From positions 1-40,590 of IMG/VR virus record IMGVR_UViG_3300030090_001727: a DNA stretch of 40,590 nt. One strand, 5' to 3'. The position numbers and the translations under genes are program-made. Origin of the DNA: a virus. Every line of letters starts with the position of its first letter. Within the stretch, counting starts at the first letter, position 1. The notes beneath the pieces are model-generated. The model searched no databases, was not told the origin of the DNA, and was given only the letters and a program-made list of their open reading frames with translations. This document shows, in pieces, positions 23,768 through 29,111 of the stretch.

Positions 23768-23976
23768 TATTCCTCCTCCTTAAGATCGCCTGTCATTTCA
23801 TACCAAACTCCACCGTCTTCTACTTCGTCCTCATACCATTTTCCATATTGGAATTTATCTTCTTCACCATTAGACCAACTCTCATGTGCCTCCTCAAAAG
23901 TCTTAGCACCTTTGATACCTAGCCTATATGTTTCAGTTACAACTAATGTATAACCTACTTCTTTTTGTTTATTCAT
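23767..23976 (-). CDS. Unknown small protein, 69 aa
   Basis: Start chosen at ATG 23976 (MNKQKEVGYTLVVTETYRLG), which has GAAGGAAAG upstream and an 8-nt overlap with the previous stop; a longer frame from 24021 would run 53 nt into that gene. Ends LKEEE-stop with the built-in SD. Contains many Glu, Tyr and Trp (HESWSNGEEDKFQYGKWYED). No family recognised. Confidence 0.5.
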   Translation of the reverse strand: MNKQKEVGYTLVVTETYRLGIKGAKTFEEAHESWSNGEEDKFQYGKWYEDEVEDGGVWYEMTGDLKEEE

Positions 23977-24226
23977 ACTTTCCTTCGTCTTCCCCAAACA
24001 TATCTTCCCAACATTTACCATGTGTTCCTGATATTAATTGTTCTTTTTCTTCTACCTGTAAAGATTTAACTGCGTCTTGAATAAATGCACCCTGTCTTAA
24101 TTCAAATAATTCTCTAGGGAGAATTTCAACTGTTCCACCTCGTCCACAATGGAAACACAAACCTGTGTCCATTAAATAGGTAAATTCACGAGTTGCCTCG
24201 TTATATATTTTTTCAATTACTTTCAT
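23969..24226 (-). CDS. Putative zinc-binding protein, 85 aa
   Basis: A zinc-ribbon-like CFHCGRGG (C24, C27) is paired with a distal HGKCWEDMFG motif (H69, C72), a candidate Cys3His site. The segment QLISGTHGKCWEDMF recalls small proteins common in actinobacteriophages, from memory and unverified. SD AAAGGAAAG before ATG. The function is unknown. Confidence 0.55.
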   Translation of the reverse strand: MKVIEKIYNEATREFTYLMDTGLCFHCGRGGTVEILPRELFELRQGAFIQDAVKSLQVEEKEQLISGTHGKCWEDMFGEDEGKYE

Positions 24227-24236
24227 ACTTTCCTTT

Positions 24237-24404
24237 CTAATCTATGTTTATTGGGTAATGACAATGCGAACAAAAATATACTTCTTCTAATACATTCTCA
24301 GTACCAACAAACTTGATCTGATCTCCACAACATAGGCAATTAATACTTAAACCTTCTAGCCTATTTGTTTTAACAACATGTTCAAAGAATAATATATTAC
24401 TCAT
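24237..24404 (-). CDS. Small zinc-ribbon protein, 55 aa
   Basis: INCLCCGDQIKFVG followed by VYFCSHCHYPINID gives a C-x-x-C...C-x-x-C zinc ribbon (C23/C25/C26 and C45/C48). The start overlaps the upstream stop by 1 nt (TAATG). Possible role as a small nucleic-acid or protein adaptor. Confidence 0.6.
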   Translation of the reverse strand: MSNILFFEHVVKTNRLEGLSINCLCCGDQIKFVGTENVLEEVYFCSHCHYPINID

Positions 24405-24589
24405 TACCACCCCTCTAATGTGTCAATATCTTCTAACTTTATCTTGTAATTATTAGCAACTTTCTTTAATAATATTTTTGTATAGTATCGCTGATCGCTG
24501 TTCATATCATTCACAAACGCTTGACAAAATAAATATTCTATTGCCTCTAAACAATCGTCTTTACTAACTTCGTTTATTTGTTTACTCAT
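24404..24589 (-). CDS. Unknown protein, 61 aa
   Basis: MSKQINEVSKDDCLEAIEYL, then YYTKILLKKVANNYKIKLED; all-helical impression. Start overlaps the upstream stop by 8 nt (ATGAGTAA). No family recognised. Confidence 0.5.
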   Translation of the reverse strand: MSKQINEVSKDDCLEAIEYLFCQAFVNDMNSDQRYYTKILLKKVANNYKIKLEDIDTLEGW

Positions 24590-24854
24590 TGTCTAACTCT
24601 CTTGTGATAATGTCAAAGACCTGTTCTCTTACAAAGCTATCAATATTGTAAAAGCTGTAATAGTATTTCTTGTTATCAATACCTCTTAACCTTTCAATAT
24701 CTAATACTTTTATAATTGTTTCTAGTATCTTGTCTTGTGTGAAACCTTCATACTCTTTATAAAACTCTTGTATGTAAGCAACACCTTCAATCAATGAAAG
24801 CAGATCGCCTTCTACTTTGAAATCGTAACTCGATTTTATTTCAATCTTACCCAT
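24582..24854 (-). CDS. Unknown protein, 90 aa
   Basis: MGKIEIKSSYDFKVEGDLLS, then AYIQEFYKEYEGFTQDKILE; alpha/beta. Overlaps the upstream gene by 8 nt (ATGGGTAA). No family recognised. Confidence 0.5.
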   Translation of the reverse strand: MGKIEIKSSYDFKVEGDLLSLIEGVAYIQEFYKEYEGFTQDKILETIIKVLDIERLRGIDNKKYYYSFYNIDSFVREQVFDIITRELDNE

Positions 24855-25275
24855 TTGTAATAAGACTTTCTTTTTCTAAAGCAGATATTAAATCTTCTTT
24901 ATCATATTCATAACTATCTACAAAGACTTTTGGTAAGCCTGACTTATCTAATTCACTAACAATATGATAAGTATATTCTTCCCAATGGTCTGTATCACTT
25001 GCAACAATACCAACACTCAAAAAGTCAAGTGGGTTGTCCTTCCAATCACTTGCAAATTTCATAGCTAAATCAACTACAAATTTACTAGCTAGGTATGGAC
25101 TATCTTCAAAGCGATTATCCATTTCAGTATCTCTTAAGGTTTGTAGAAACTCAAGCAAGTCAAGTCCTCCACCTTCTAAATAGTTATCCCAATGTCTGTA
25201 AATTACAGCATTAGGTTTTTCTTTTTCCAACATTTCTACACTATCGTAGAATTTATATAGCCCTCTTGTAGCCAT
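24847..25275 (-). CDS. Conserved phage protein, 142 aa, first gene of its block
   Basis: Begins MATRGLYKFYDSVEMLEKEK and continues AVIYRHWDNYLEGGGLDLLE, a start I remember from a widespread phage and plasmid family (MATR...Y.HWD.Y..G) of unknown role. A helical domain follows (LASKFVVDLAMKFASDWKDN), then GIVASDTDHWEEYTYHI. It is first after a candidate promoter and palindromic operator, and the rest of the block is coupled to it by overlaps. Confidence 0.6.
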   Translation of the reverse strand: MATRGLYKFYDSVEMLEKEKPNAVIYRHWDNYLEGGGLDLLEFLQTLRDTEMDNRFEDSPYLASKFVVDLAMKFASDWKDNPLDFLSVGIVASDTDHWEEYTYHIVSELDKSGLPKVFVDSYEYDKEDLISALEKESLITNG

Positions 25276-25303
25276 AATAACCTTCTTTCTTTATCTTGAT
25301 TAC

Positions 25304-25332
25304 ATGGTAACAGAAGTTTACATATATGTAAA
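25304..25332 (-). promoter_or_regulatory. Candidate promoter of the 25275-22907 block
   Basis: On the minus strand a TTTACA -35 (25332-25327), 17-bp spacer, and TACCAT -10 (25309-25304) preceded by TGT (extended -10). The -35 lies in a perfect palindrome, so a repressor could block it. Confidence 0.45.
25317..25332. promoter_or_regulatory. 16-bp perfect palindrome, candidate operator
   Basis: TTTACATATATGTAAA is a perfect inverted repeat overlapping the putative -35 of the minus-strand promoter. It is a natural site for a dimeric regulator. Confidence 0.45.
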
Positions 25333-25345
25333 GTATTGTTGTTTC

Positions 25346-25364
25346 TTTCTACACTAGCCTACAC
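25346..25364 (-). promoter_or_regulatory. GTGTAG direct-repeat element, second copy
   Basis: On the minus strand GTGTAGGCTAGTGTAGAAA, with GTGTAG twice at 10-bp spacing. Matches 22764-22782 at 17 of 19 bases, and lies upstream of the promoter candidate. Confidence 0.4.
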
Positions 25365-25377
25365 CGTAGTTTCGTGT

Positions 25378-25406
25378 GATCGATCATAAAGCAGATCGAT
25401 CATAAA
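25378..25406. repeat. 13-bp direct repeats with palindromic cores
   Basis: GATCGATCATAAA occurs at 25378-25390 and 25394-25406, 16 bp apart. GATCGATC is itself a palindrome and carries two GATC sites per copy. Followed by an AT-rich stretch. An operator or iteron-like origin is possible. Confidence 0.5.
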
Positions 25407-25412
25407 ATTGTA

Positions 25413-25450
25413 TAAAAAAAACCCTCAACTCTAAGGGTAAAGTCGAGGGC
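25413..25450 (-). terminator. Rho-independent terminator of the 26895-25471 block
   Basis: Read on the minus strand, GCCCTCGACT pairs with AGTTGAGGGT (two G-U pairs) around a 10-nt loop, followed by a run of seven T. On the plus strand the stem has a mismatch but also ends in TTTTTT, so it may work in both directions. Confidence 0.75.
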
Positions 25451-25470
25451 TTTTTTCGGTTAGTTGGTGT

Positions 25471-25587
25471 TTAAGTATCTAAACCGATTGATTTTCTAAA
25501 GTTTTTAAACACATGATTAAAGGGTGATTCTTTACCTAAAAAAAAGTAAACAACCAACCAACAACACAAAGCTAGTTTAAATAACAT
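25471..25587 (-). CDS. Small membrane protein, 38 aa
   Basis: MLFKLALCCWLVVYFFLG is a membrane segment, followed by a basic tail (FNHVFKNFRKSIG). Its start overlaps the upstream stop (TAATG) behind an SD that encodes the previous protein's KEVS end. Last gene before the terminator. Confidence 0.5.
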   Translation of the reverse strand: MLFKLALCCWLVVYFFLGKESPFNHVFKNFRKSIGLDT

Positions 25588-25718
25588 TAGCTAACCTCTT
25601 TTTGTTTTTTATTATATTCTTCTAATTGTTGAGCTAGTTTTTTATATCTTTCCTCCGTAGTTCCAACAGGGTTTCCGAATATATCCTCCCACTCAACCTT
25701 ATTTATATCTATATTCAT
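25587..25718 (-). CDS. Unknown small protein, 43 aa
   Basis: MNIDINKVEWEDIFGNPVG then a helical charged region (RYKKLAQQLEEYNKKQKEVS). SD AGAGGTTAGAGA before ATG. The C-terminal EVS-stop is the coupling signal for the next gene. Confidence 0.5.
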   Translation of the reverse strand: MNIDINKVEWEDIFGNPVGTTEERYKKLAQQLEEYNKKQKEVS

Positions 25719-25755
25719 TCTCTAACCTCTTTCTTTAATGGTGACTAAGCACCTC

Positions 25756-25779
25756 ACAAGCACCGTTTAAAGTGCTTGT
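25756..25779 (-). terminator. 8-bp hairpin after the 145-aa gene
   Basis: ACAAGCAC and GTGCTTGT form a perfect stem with an 8-nt loop, 7 bp beyond the stop at 25787 on the minus strand. No T-run, so a weak attenuator or processing site rather than a full terminator. Confidence 0.45.
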
Positions 25780-25786
25780 AAGCTGT

Positions 25787-26224
25787 TTATTCTTCTTCAG
25801 GTTCTTGACCTTCGAGAATTTCTTCCATTGCTTGACCTACTAATCTATGATATAAATCATATAAATTGCCCTGTAATATATCGAAGGGTGAAGGGTTTTC
25901 TAAACCGTAACTAAAATCAGAAACATTTAACCATACTTCAGACCATTCCTCACCAACTAAAGCAAAGCATTTTTCGATTAACTGATAATAATAAACTGGA
26001 ATAAAACTATCAACAATTTCATTAAAATCAGAATCTTCAAAACTTGCCCTCAGTTCTTCGATTGTATAACTAGCGATCAGATCGCTCTTTATATCTTCGA
26101 TTAAATCGTAACTAGATAACTCTTTAATTTCTTTCATTAATTCACCTCCCTTAGTTTTCTTTGGAGTTGGTACTCCATTTAGATTCCTTAACTGTTCTTC
26201 TTCAGTTATATTTAATCTTGGCAC
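25787..26224 (-). CDS. Unknown acidic protein, 145 aa, with two possible starts
   Basis: Start taken at GTG 26224, which follows AAAGGGAGG at good spacing. A second in-frame ATG at 26137 has its own strong AAGGGAGG, and a 116-aa product is equally plausible; both may be made. Helical, acidic: KELSSYDLIEDIKSDLIASY, LRASFEDSDFNEIVDSFIPV, and the end QAMEEILEGQEPEEE. No family recognised. Confidence 0.5.
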   Translation of the reverse strand: MPRLNITEEEQLRNLNGVPTPKKTKGGELMKEIKELSSYDLIEDIKSDLIASYTIEELRASFEDSDFNEIVDSFIPVYYYQLIEKCFALVGEEWSEVWLNVSDFSYGLENPSPFDILQGNLYDLYHRLVGQAMEEILEGQEPEEE

Positions 26225-26234
26225 TTTGCCTCCC

Positions 26235-26501
26235 TTAGTCCCAAAATAATTTGCCGTCTTGTACAAAGTGAGAACCGTCCTCGGTCTTGTGTGTGTAGTG
26301 TTCCTCGTCTATCTCGGAAAGTTCTTCTGCTTTTCCGTGGTCTTCCGTCACACTCCAACCACATTCATTAAGTCTTACCGTGTGCATATTCTCACCACCA
26401 TTTGAGGTGTATTCTGTAATATATTCTTCAGCCTCGCTCTCACTATCAGCGAGAACATAAGCCTCGCTCTCTTGTGTATAAGTTAATTTATATATATTCA
26501 T
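26235..26501 (-). CDS. Unknown acidic protein, 88 aa
   Basis: MNIYKLTYTQESEAYVLADS and ESEAEEYITEYTSNGG suggest a small ferredoxin-like alpha/beta fold of the DpnD/PcfM type (from memory, unverified), then a second acidic half (TEDHGKAEELSEIDEEHYTH). Coupled to the upstream gene by TAATG and a GGGAGGTGAG SD. Confidence 0.5.
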   Translation of the reverse strand: MNIYKLTYTQESEAYVLADSESEAEEYITEYTSNGGENMHTVRLNECGWSVTEDHGKAEELSEIDEEHYTHKTEDGSHFVQDGKLFWD

Positions 26502-26671
26502 TAACTCACCTCCCTTTTTAGGTTTTTAACATTTCCTAGTATTTCTTCTAAGTCCATAATTTGAATATTTTGACTTGCCTCAAATTGTCTTAATCTTCTT
26601 TTATGGTCTCTCTTTGTACTTTCGATTTTAAATTCAATAAGTTTAATTATTGTATCTAAGTAATTATCCAT
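26501..26671 (-). CDS. Basic helical protein, 56 aa
   Basis: MDNYLDTIIKLIEFKIESTK, then RDHKRRLRQFEASQNIQIMD and LKREVS-stop. Basic central helix, possible nucleic-acid or protein binding. Coupled on both sides by REVS-stop/TAATG modules. Confidence 0.55.
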   Translation of the reverse strand: MDNYLDTIIKLIEFKIESTKRDHKRRLRQFEASQNIQIMDLEEILGNVKNLKREVS

Positions 26672-26895
26672 TAACTAACCTCCCTTTGTATGTTTTTATA
26701 TTGTGCTTGTACTTCTTCCGAAAGTTTATAGACTCCCTTAGAGACTCTAACCATTCTTCCTTTGAGTGTGCTTTGCCCTGTAATTCTTCTTACATTATGA
26801 GTAATAATATTCAACTCACTTGCAATAGTTTTATTATCGGCAACGCCAACTTTATTCAAGTAGTTTTCTACTTGTTGTGTTTGTGTCAATTTCAT
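26671..26895 (-). CDS. Winged-helix DNA-binding protein, 74 aa
   Basis: Helix-turn-helix with wing: TQQVENYLNKVGVADNKTIA, SELNIITHNVRRITGQSTLKG, then RMVRVSKGVYKLS. Start at ATG 26895 (weak AGTAGG upstream); a longer frame starts at 26922 without an SD. First gene of the 26895-25471 block and near the only long regulatory gap, so a phage transcription regulator is likely. Confidence 0.65.
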   Translation of the reverse strand: MKLTQTQQVENYLNKVGVADNKTIASELNIITHNVRRITGQSTLKGRMVRVSKGVYKLSEEVQAQYKNIQREVS

Positions 26896-26961
26896 ATTAA
26901 CTAACCTACTTTCTTTATTCATAATTTAACAATAGCAGTTTACAAATCTTATGCACTAGAT

Positions 26962-26989
26962 TTTATAAATAATTATCTAGCAACGTTAA
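26962..26989 (-). promoter_or_regulatory. Candidate promoter of the winged-helix block
   Basis: On the minus strand TTAACG (-35) and TATAAA (-10) are 16 bp apart, about 70 bp upstream of the first gene. Confidence 0.4.
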
Positions 26990-27494
26990 CCCTCCCAGTA
27001 GTGTTTCAAAAAAGGTACAGGGTGTTTTATTTAGGTATCATAACGGCACAAATGCACAAGATTATTTATATATTTTGTATGCAAATAAATCTATATGTAA
27101 AGTATAGATATAGATTATATGCAGGTAAACAGGCAGGGTTTAACCTGATCCCCACCATATTTTTATATGAGACCTTTAAAAAATAACTGTTAATTTTGTA
27201 CTAAATATACACAATATGTAGTAGGTACAAATACAGTAAGTACAATGTATTGTGTAGTACCGATTCACTGGCTGTTGAAGCGTAGCGAGCCTATATGCTG
27301 TAAAAGCTATTTTTGTTTAATTTTTATTGTTCCAAGATCCTTGAGTATTAGGTTTGTGTTTCTGCTTTATACTTTTGTAAGTATTCCTAACTTTCTGCCC
27401 CTCGATGGCAACTTTACTTGTAACAATGTACTTAATAAAAATATTTGTTAGGACATACTATAGCAGGTCGTTAATGAATGTGTAGTATTAATAT

Positions 27495-27555
27495 TGAGGG
27501 TTGCGTATGGCTAGGAGTTTCCTCCTTTCGCCTAGTTACCTCTACGTAGCCCTCA
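27495..27555 (+). ncRNA. Structured RNA element with anti-Shine-Dalgarno loop
   Basis: The outer stem of 13 bp joins TGAGGGTTGCGTA (27495-27507) with TACGTAGCCCTCA (27543-27555), two G-U pairs. An inner 8-bp stem joins TGGCTAGG (27508-27515) with CCTAGTTA (27531-27538), with a 4-nt bulge. The 15-nt loop contains CCTCCTTTC (27521-27529), the same as the 3' end of 16S rRNA. A competing hairpin AGGAG-TTTC-CTCCT (27513-27526) would hide it. No strong promoter found upstream; transcription is inferred from the structure. Confidence 0.5.
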
Positions 27556-27564
27556 GGTTTCTAC

Positions 27565-27591
27565 TTGATTGTTTGTAAACTATGGTATACT
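27565..27591 (+). promoter_or_regulatory. Promoter of the putative small RNA
   Basis: TTGATT (27565-27570) and an extended -10 TGGTATACT (27583-27591). The 15-bp spacing is short, but the TGN extension compensates. Predicted start near 27598. Confidence 0.5.
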
Positions 27592-27597
27592 TATGAC

Positions 27598-27708
27598 TCA
27601 ATACAATCCCTTGTATTAGTACTTAATAATGGTAGGGCGTCTTAGACCAAGGATGTTGGAACTAGCAATAGCAACAACATCCTCCTACCTAATAAAAAAA
27701 TTTTTTTT
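27598..27708 (+). ncRNA. Putative small RNA with intrinsic terminator
   Basis: About 110 nt. Hairpin 1: AATACAA-TCCC-TTGTATT (27600-27617). Hairpin 2: outer stem GGTAGG (27631-27636) with CCTACC (27684-27689), enclosing GTC/GAC (27639-27647) and GGATGTTG (27651-27658) with CAACATCC (27675-27682), topped by CTA-GCAA-TAG. It ends in A7 followed by T8 (27701-27708). A 29-codon frame (ATG at 27629) runs through it without an SD, so a tiny protein is the alternative reading. Confidence 0.5.
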
Positions 27709-27766
27709 ACACACTTAATTTACGGATCTATATATATTGTAAGTACACAACAATTAACAAGCATAG

Positions 27767-27792
27767 AACCCTGTCGCTGCCCTGCCAGGGTT
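27767..27792 (+). terminator. Hairpin just before the late promoter
   Basis: AACCCTG (27767-27773) pairs with CAGGGTT (27786-27792), 7 bp, followed by TT and G. It would insulate the late promoter at 27796 from upstream transcription. Confidence 0.5.
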
Positions 27793-27795
27793 TTG

Positions 27796-27804
27796 TGTTA
27801 TACT
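27796..27804 (+). promoter_or_regulatory. Promoter of the late packaging/virion block
   Basis: Extended -10 TGTTATACT about 25 bp before the first gene at 27830, with no clear -35. Same motif type as at 2788 and 27583. Confidence 0.55.
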
Positions 27805-27829
27805 GAGAAAAAATAATATAGGAGTTTTT

Positions 27830-27892
27830 ATGTACGGAAAAATGTATAGTAAGCCAAAGAAAAAAGGCAAAAAAAGAAAAAAGAGAATGTAA
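27830..27892 (+). CDS. 20-aa highly basic peptide
   Basis: MYGKMYSKPKKKGKKRKKRM has 11 Lys/Arg in 20 residues. Ribosome binding site TAGGAG before ATG; stop overlaps the next start (TAATG). First product of the late block. Confidence 0.5.
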   Translation: MYGKMYSKPKKKGKKRKKRM

Positions 27893-28188
27893 TGCCACAC
27901 GGTGGACCAACTCCAGATAGAGTAAAATCAACTATGAAACGCCTGGGTCTTGAAGGTGTAAACAAACCTAAGAGACAAAAGTCAGGTGGTAAATCGCATG
28001 TTGTTATGGCTCACTATGGCACAGAATATAAATTAATAAGATTTGGACAAGCAGGTGTGACTACTGCAGGAAAGAAACAAGATGCTAGATCAAAAGCTAG
28101 AAGAAAATCTTTTAAGGCTAGGCATGCAAAAAATATTGCAAAAGGTCCTAGTTCTGCAGCATACTGGGCAAATAAGGTAAAGTGGTAA
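27892..28188 (+). CDS. Basic conserved marine-phage protein, 98 aa
   Basis: The core is HVVMAHYGTEYKLIRFGQAG followed by a very basic stretch (RSKARRKSFKARHAKNIAKG) and the end SSAAYWANKVKW. The RFGQ.G, KAR.KSFKARH and AYWANKVKW pieces are ones I remember as shared by T7-like cyanophages and other marine phages; no function is assigned. The basic composition suggests nucleic-acid contact. Part of a chain of eight tiny genes ending at the terminase, so it may act in packaging or inside the head. Confidence 0.65.
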   Translation: MPHGGPTPDRVKSTMKRLGLEGVNKPKRQKSGGKSHVVMAHYGTEYKLIRFGQAGVTTAGKKQDARSKARRKSFKARHAKNIAKGPSSAAYWANKVKW

Positions 28189-28189
28189 T

Positions 28190-28309
28190 ATGCCAAAAGG
28201 TAAAAAAGGTTATTCAGCCAAACAAAAAAAGATAGCTAGATTAGCTCCACCATTTGATAAGTTGACTGGTGCAGATTTTAAAAAGCTACGTAAAAGCAAA
28301 AAGTTATGA
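28190..28309 (+). CDS. Basic mini-protein, 39 aa
   Basis: MPKGKKGYSAKQKKIARLAP then FDKLTGADFKKLRKSKKL. The sequence is like small proteins near cyanophage structural genes (from memory). Starts 2 bp after the upstream stop and overlaps the next gene by 4 nt. Confidence 0.6.
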   Translation: MPKGKKGYSAKQKKIARLAPPFDKLTGADFKKLRKSKKL

Positions 28310-28479
28310 AAGTTAAAGGTGTAGATGTTTCTAAGTTGACCAAGAGTCAACAGAATGCTATGAAAAAACATTCTAAGCATCATACAAAAAAACACATGCA
28401 ATACATGTATAACTCTATGAGAAGAGGTAGCTCTTTTAATAAAGCACATGTCAATGCACAAAAGAAAGTAGGAAAGTAA
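28306..28479 (+). CDS. Basic His-rich mini-protein, 57 aa
   Basis: KLTKSQQNAMKKHSKHHTKK, then HMQYMYNSMRRGSSFNKAH and KKVGK. The helical KKHSKHHTKKHM core is very basic. It resembles a marine-phage family I remember but cannot name. ATGA overlap upstream, TAATG downstream. Confidence 0.6.
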   Translation: MKVKGVDVSKLTKSQQNAMKKHSKHHTKKHMQYMYNSMRRGSSFNKAHVNAQKKVGK

Positions 28480-28718
28480 TGGCAAAGAAACCTAAAAGAA
28501 AACCAATTAATGCACAGACAAAAAAAACATTACAAGCTAAAGCTGCAAAATCTAAATACACTTATGGTCAATTAGCACAAGTGTACAGAAGAGGTCAAGG
28601 TGCATATTTGTCGTCAGGATCTAAATCAGCTTCTATGGCTGCTTGGGCTATGGGAAGAGTAAATAGTTTTATTCGTGGTGGACACTCTCAAGACAATGAT
28701 ATTAAAAAGAAAAAATGA
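28479..28718 (+). CDS. Basic protein with YGQLAQVYRRGQGAY motif, 79 aa
   Basis: Contains YTYGQLAQVYRRGQGAYLSS and AAWAMGRVNSFIRGGHSQDN. The VYRRGQGAY..SG and W..GRVNSF pieces are those I associate with DUF5824-type phage proteins (unverified). Highly basic ends (KKPKRKP, IKKKK). Translationally coupled on both sides. Confidence 0.6.
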   Translation: MAKKPKRKPINAQTKKTLQAKAAKSKYTYGQLAQVYRRGQGAYLSSGSKSASMAAWAMGRVNSFIRGGHSQDNDIKKKK

Positions 28719-28894
28719 GAAAAGTTCCATACGAAAAAGGTGTTCCTAAAAAATATTTAGAAAACAAAAAAAATTCAAGATCATCTGTTGCTCGTGAAAT
28801 AAAACGAACTTCTAAAGCATATAAAGAAGGTAGATATATAGATTTAAAAGCAGTACAGAAATCAAGAGCAGTAAAAAGAAAGAAGAAAAAGTAA
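28715..28894 (+). CDS. Basic mini-protein, 59 aa
   Basis: MRKVPYEKGVPKKYLENKKN, then SVAREIKRTSKAYKEGRYID and the end VKRKKKK. The ATGA and TAATG overlaps indicate coupled translation. Unknown family. Confidence 0.6.
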   Translation: MRKVPYEKGVPKKYLENKKNSRSSVAREIKRTSKAYKEGRYIDLKAVQKSRAVKRKKKK

Positions 28895-29013
28895 TGGCAC
28901 AAGTAAGTTGGATGTGGGGTGGCAAAAGATACTACGGTACTTTAATACGTGAAACCAAGACTCACAAGTTTGCTAGAACTAAAAATGGTAAAATAAAAAA
29001 AATTAAAAAATAG
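28894..29013 (+). CDS. Small beta-type basic protein, 39 aa
   Basis: MAQVSWMWGGKRYYGTLIRE, then TKTHKFARTKNGKIKKIKK. Aromatic-rich, basic. 1-nt overlap with the upstream stop. Unknown family. Confidence 0.55.
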   Translation: MAQVSWMWGGKRYYGTLIRETKTHKFARTKNGKIKKIKK

Positions 29014-29015
29014 TT

Positions 29016-29111
29016 TTGATTATACAATGTCCTCGCTGTGGTGGAGATTTACTACCAAGTGATGATATGAAATGTACAAACAAAGATTGCAAGAATTATG
29101 GAAAAAAATAA
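29016..29111 (+). CDS. 31-aa zinc-ribbon protein
   Basis: With TTG start: IIQCPRCGGDLLPSDDMKC then TNKDCKNYGKK, giving CPRC...C-x4-C. Two bp after the upstream stop; overlaps the terminase start by 14 nt. No SD, so the start is uncertain, but the zinc-ribbon is clear. Confidence 0.5.
   Translation: MIIQCPRCGGDLLPSDDMKCTNKDCKNYGKK

Larger units (their letters stand above)
26896..27829. other. Long non-coding divergent region
   Basis: About 930 bp without a convincing protein gene, between leftward and rightward blocks. Besides the separately listed elements it holds several inverted repeats: AATCTATAT/ATATAGATT (27088-27116), CAGG/CCTG near 27134, and GGTAC...GTACC around 27222-27261 with an inner ACAAT/ATTGT. 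Plus-strand frames of 61 and 68 codons at 27001 and 27245 lack ribosome binding sites and have compositions unlike the phage proteins. It probably carries early promoters and possibly the replication origin. Confidence 0.7.

Noticed and set aside
22907-26895. CRISPR array or anti-CRISPR island
   Set aside because: No regularly spaced repeats; the many small acidic proteins could include anti-defence proteins, but none has a recognisable motif.
18940-26895. Integrase or lysogeny module
   Set aside because: No tyrosine or serine recombinase, no repressor/Cro pair and no attachment site; the helix-turn-helix proteins are too small and alone.
27001-27451. Plus-strand frames of 61 and 68 codons in the long non-coding gap
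   Set aside because: No ribosome binding sites, Cys/Phe/Leu-rich composition unlike the phage proteins, and overlap with inverted repeats.
27631-27689. Possible tRNA in the structured non-coding region
   Set aside because: No T-loop (GTTCRA), no anticodon arm with proper spacing; the fold is two nested stems with a tetraloop.
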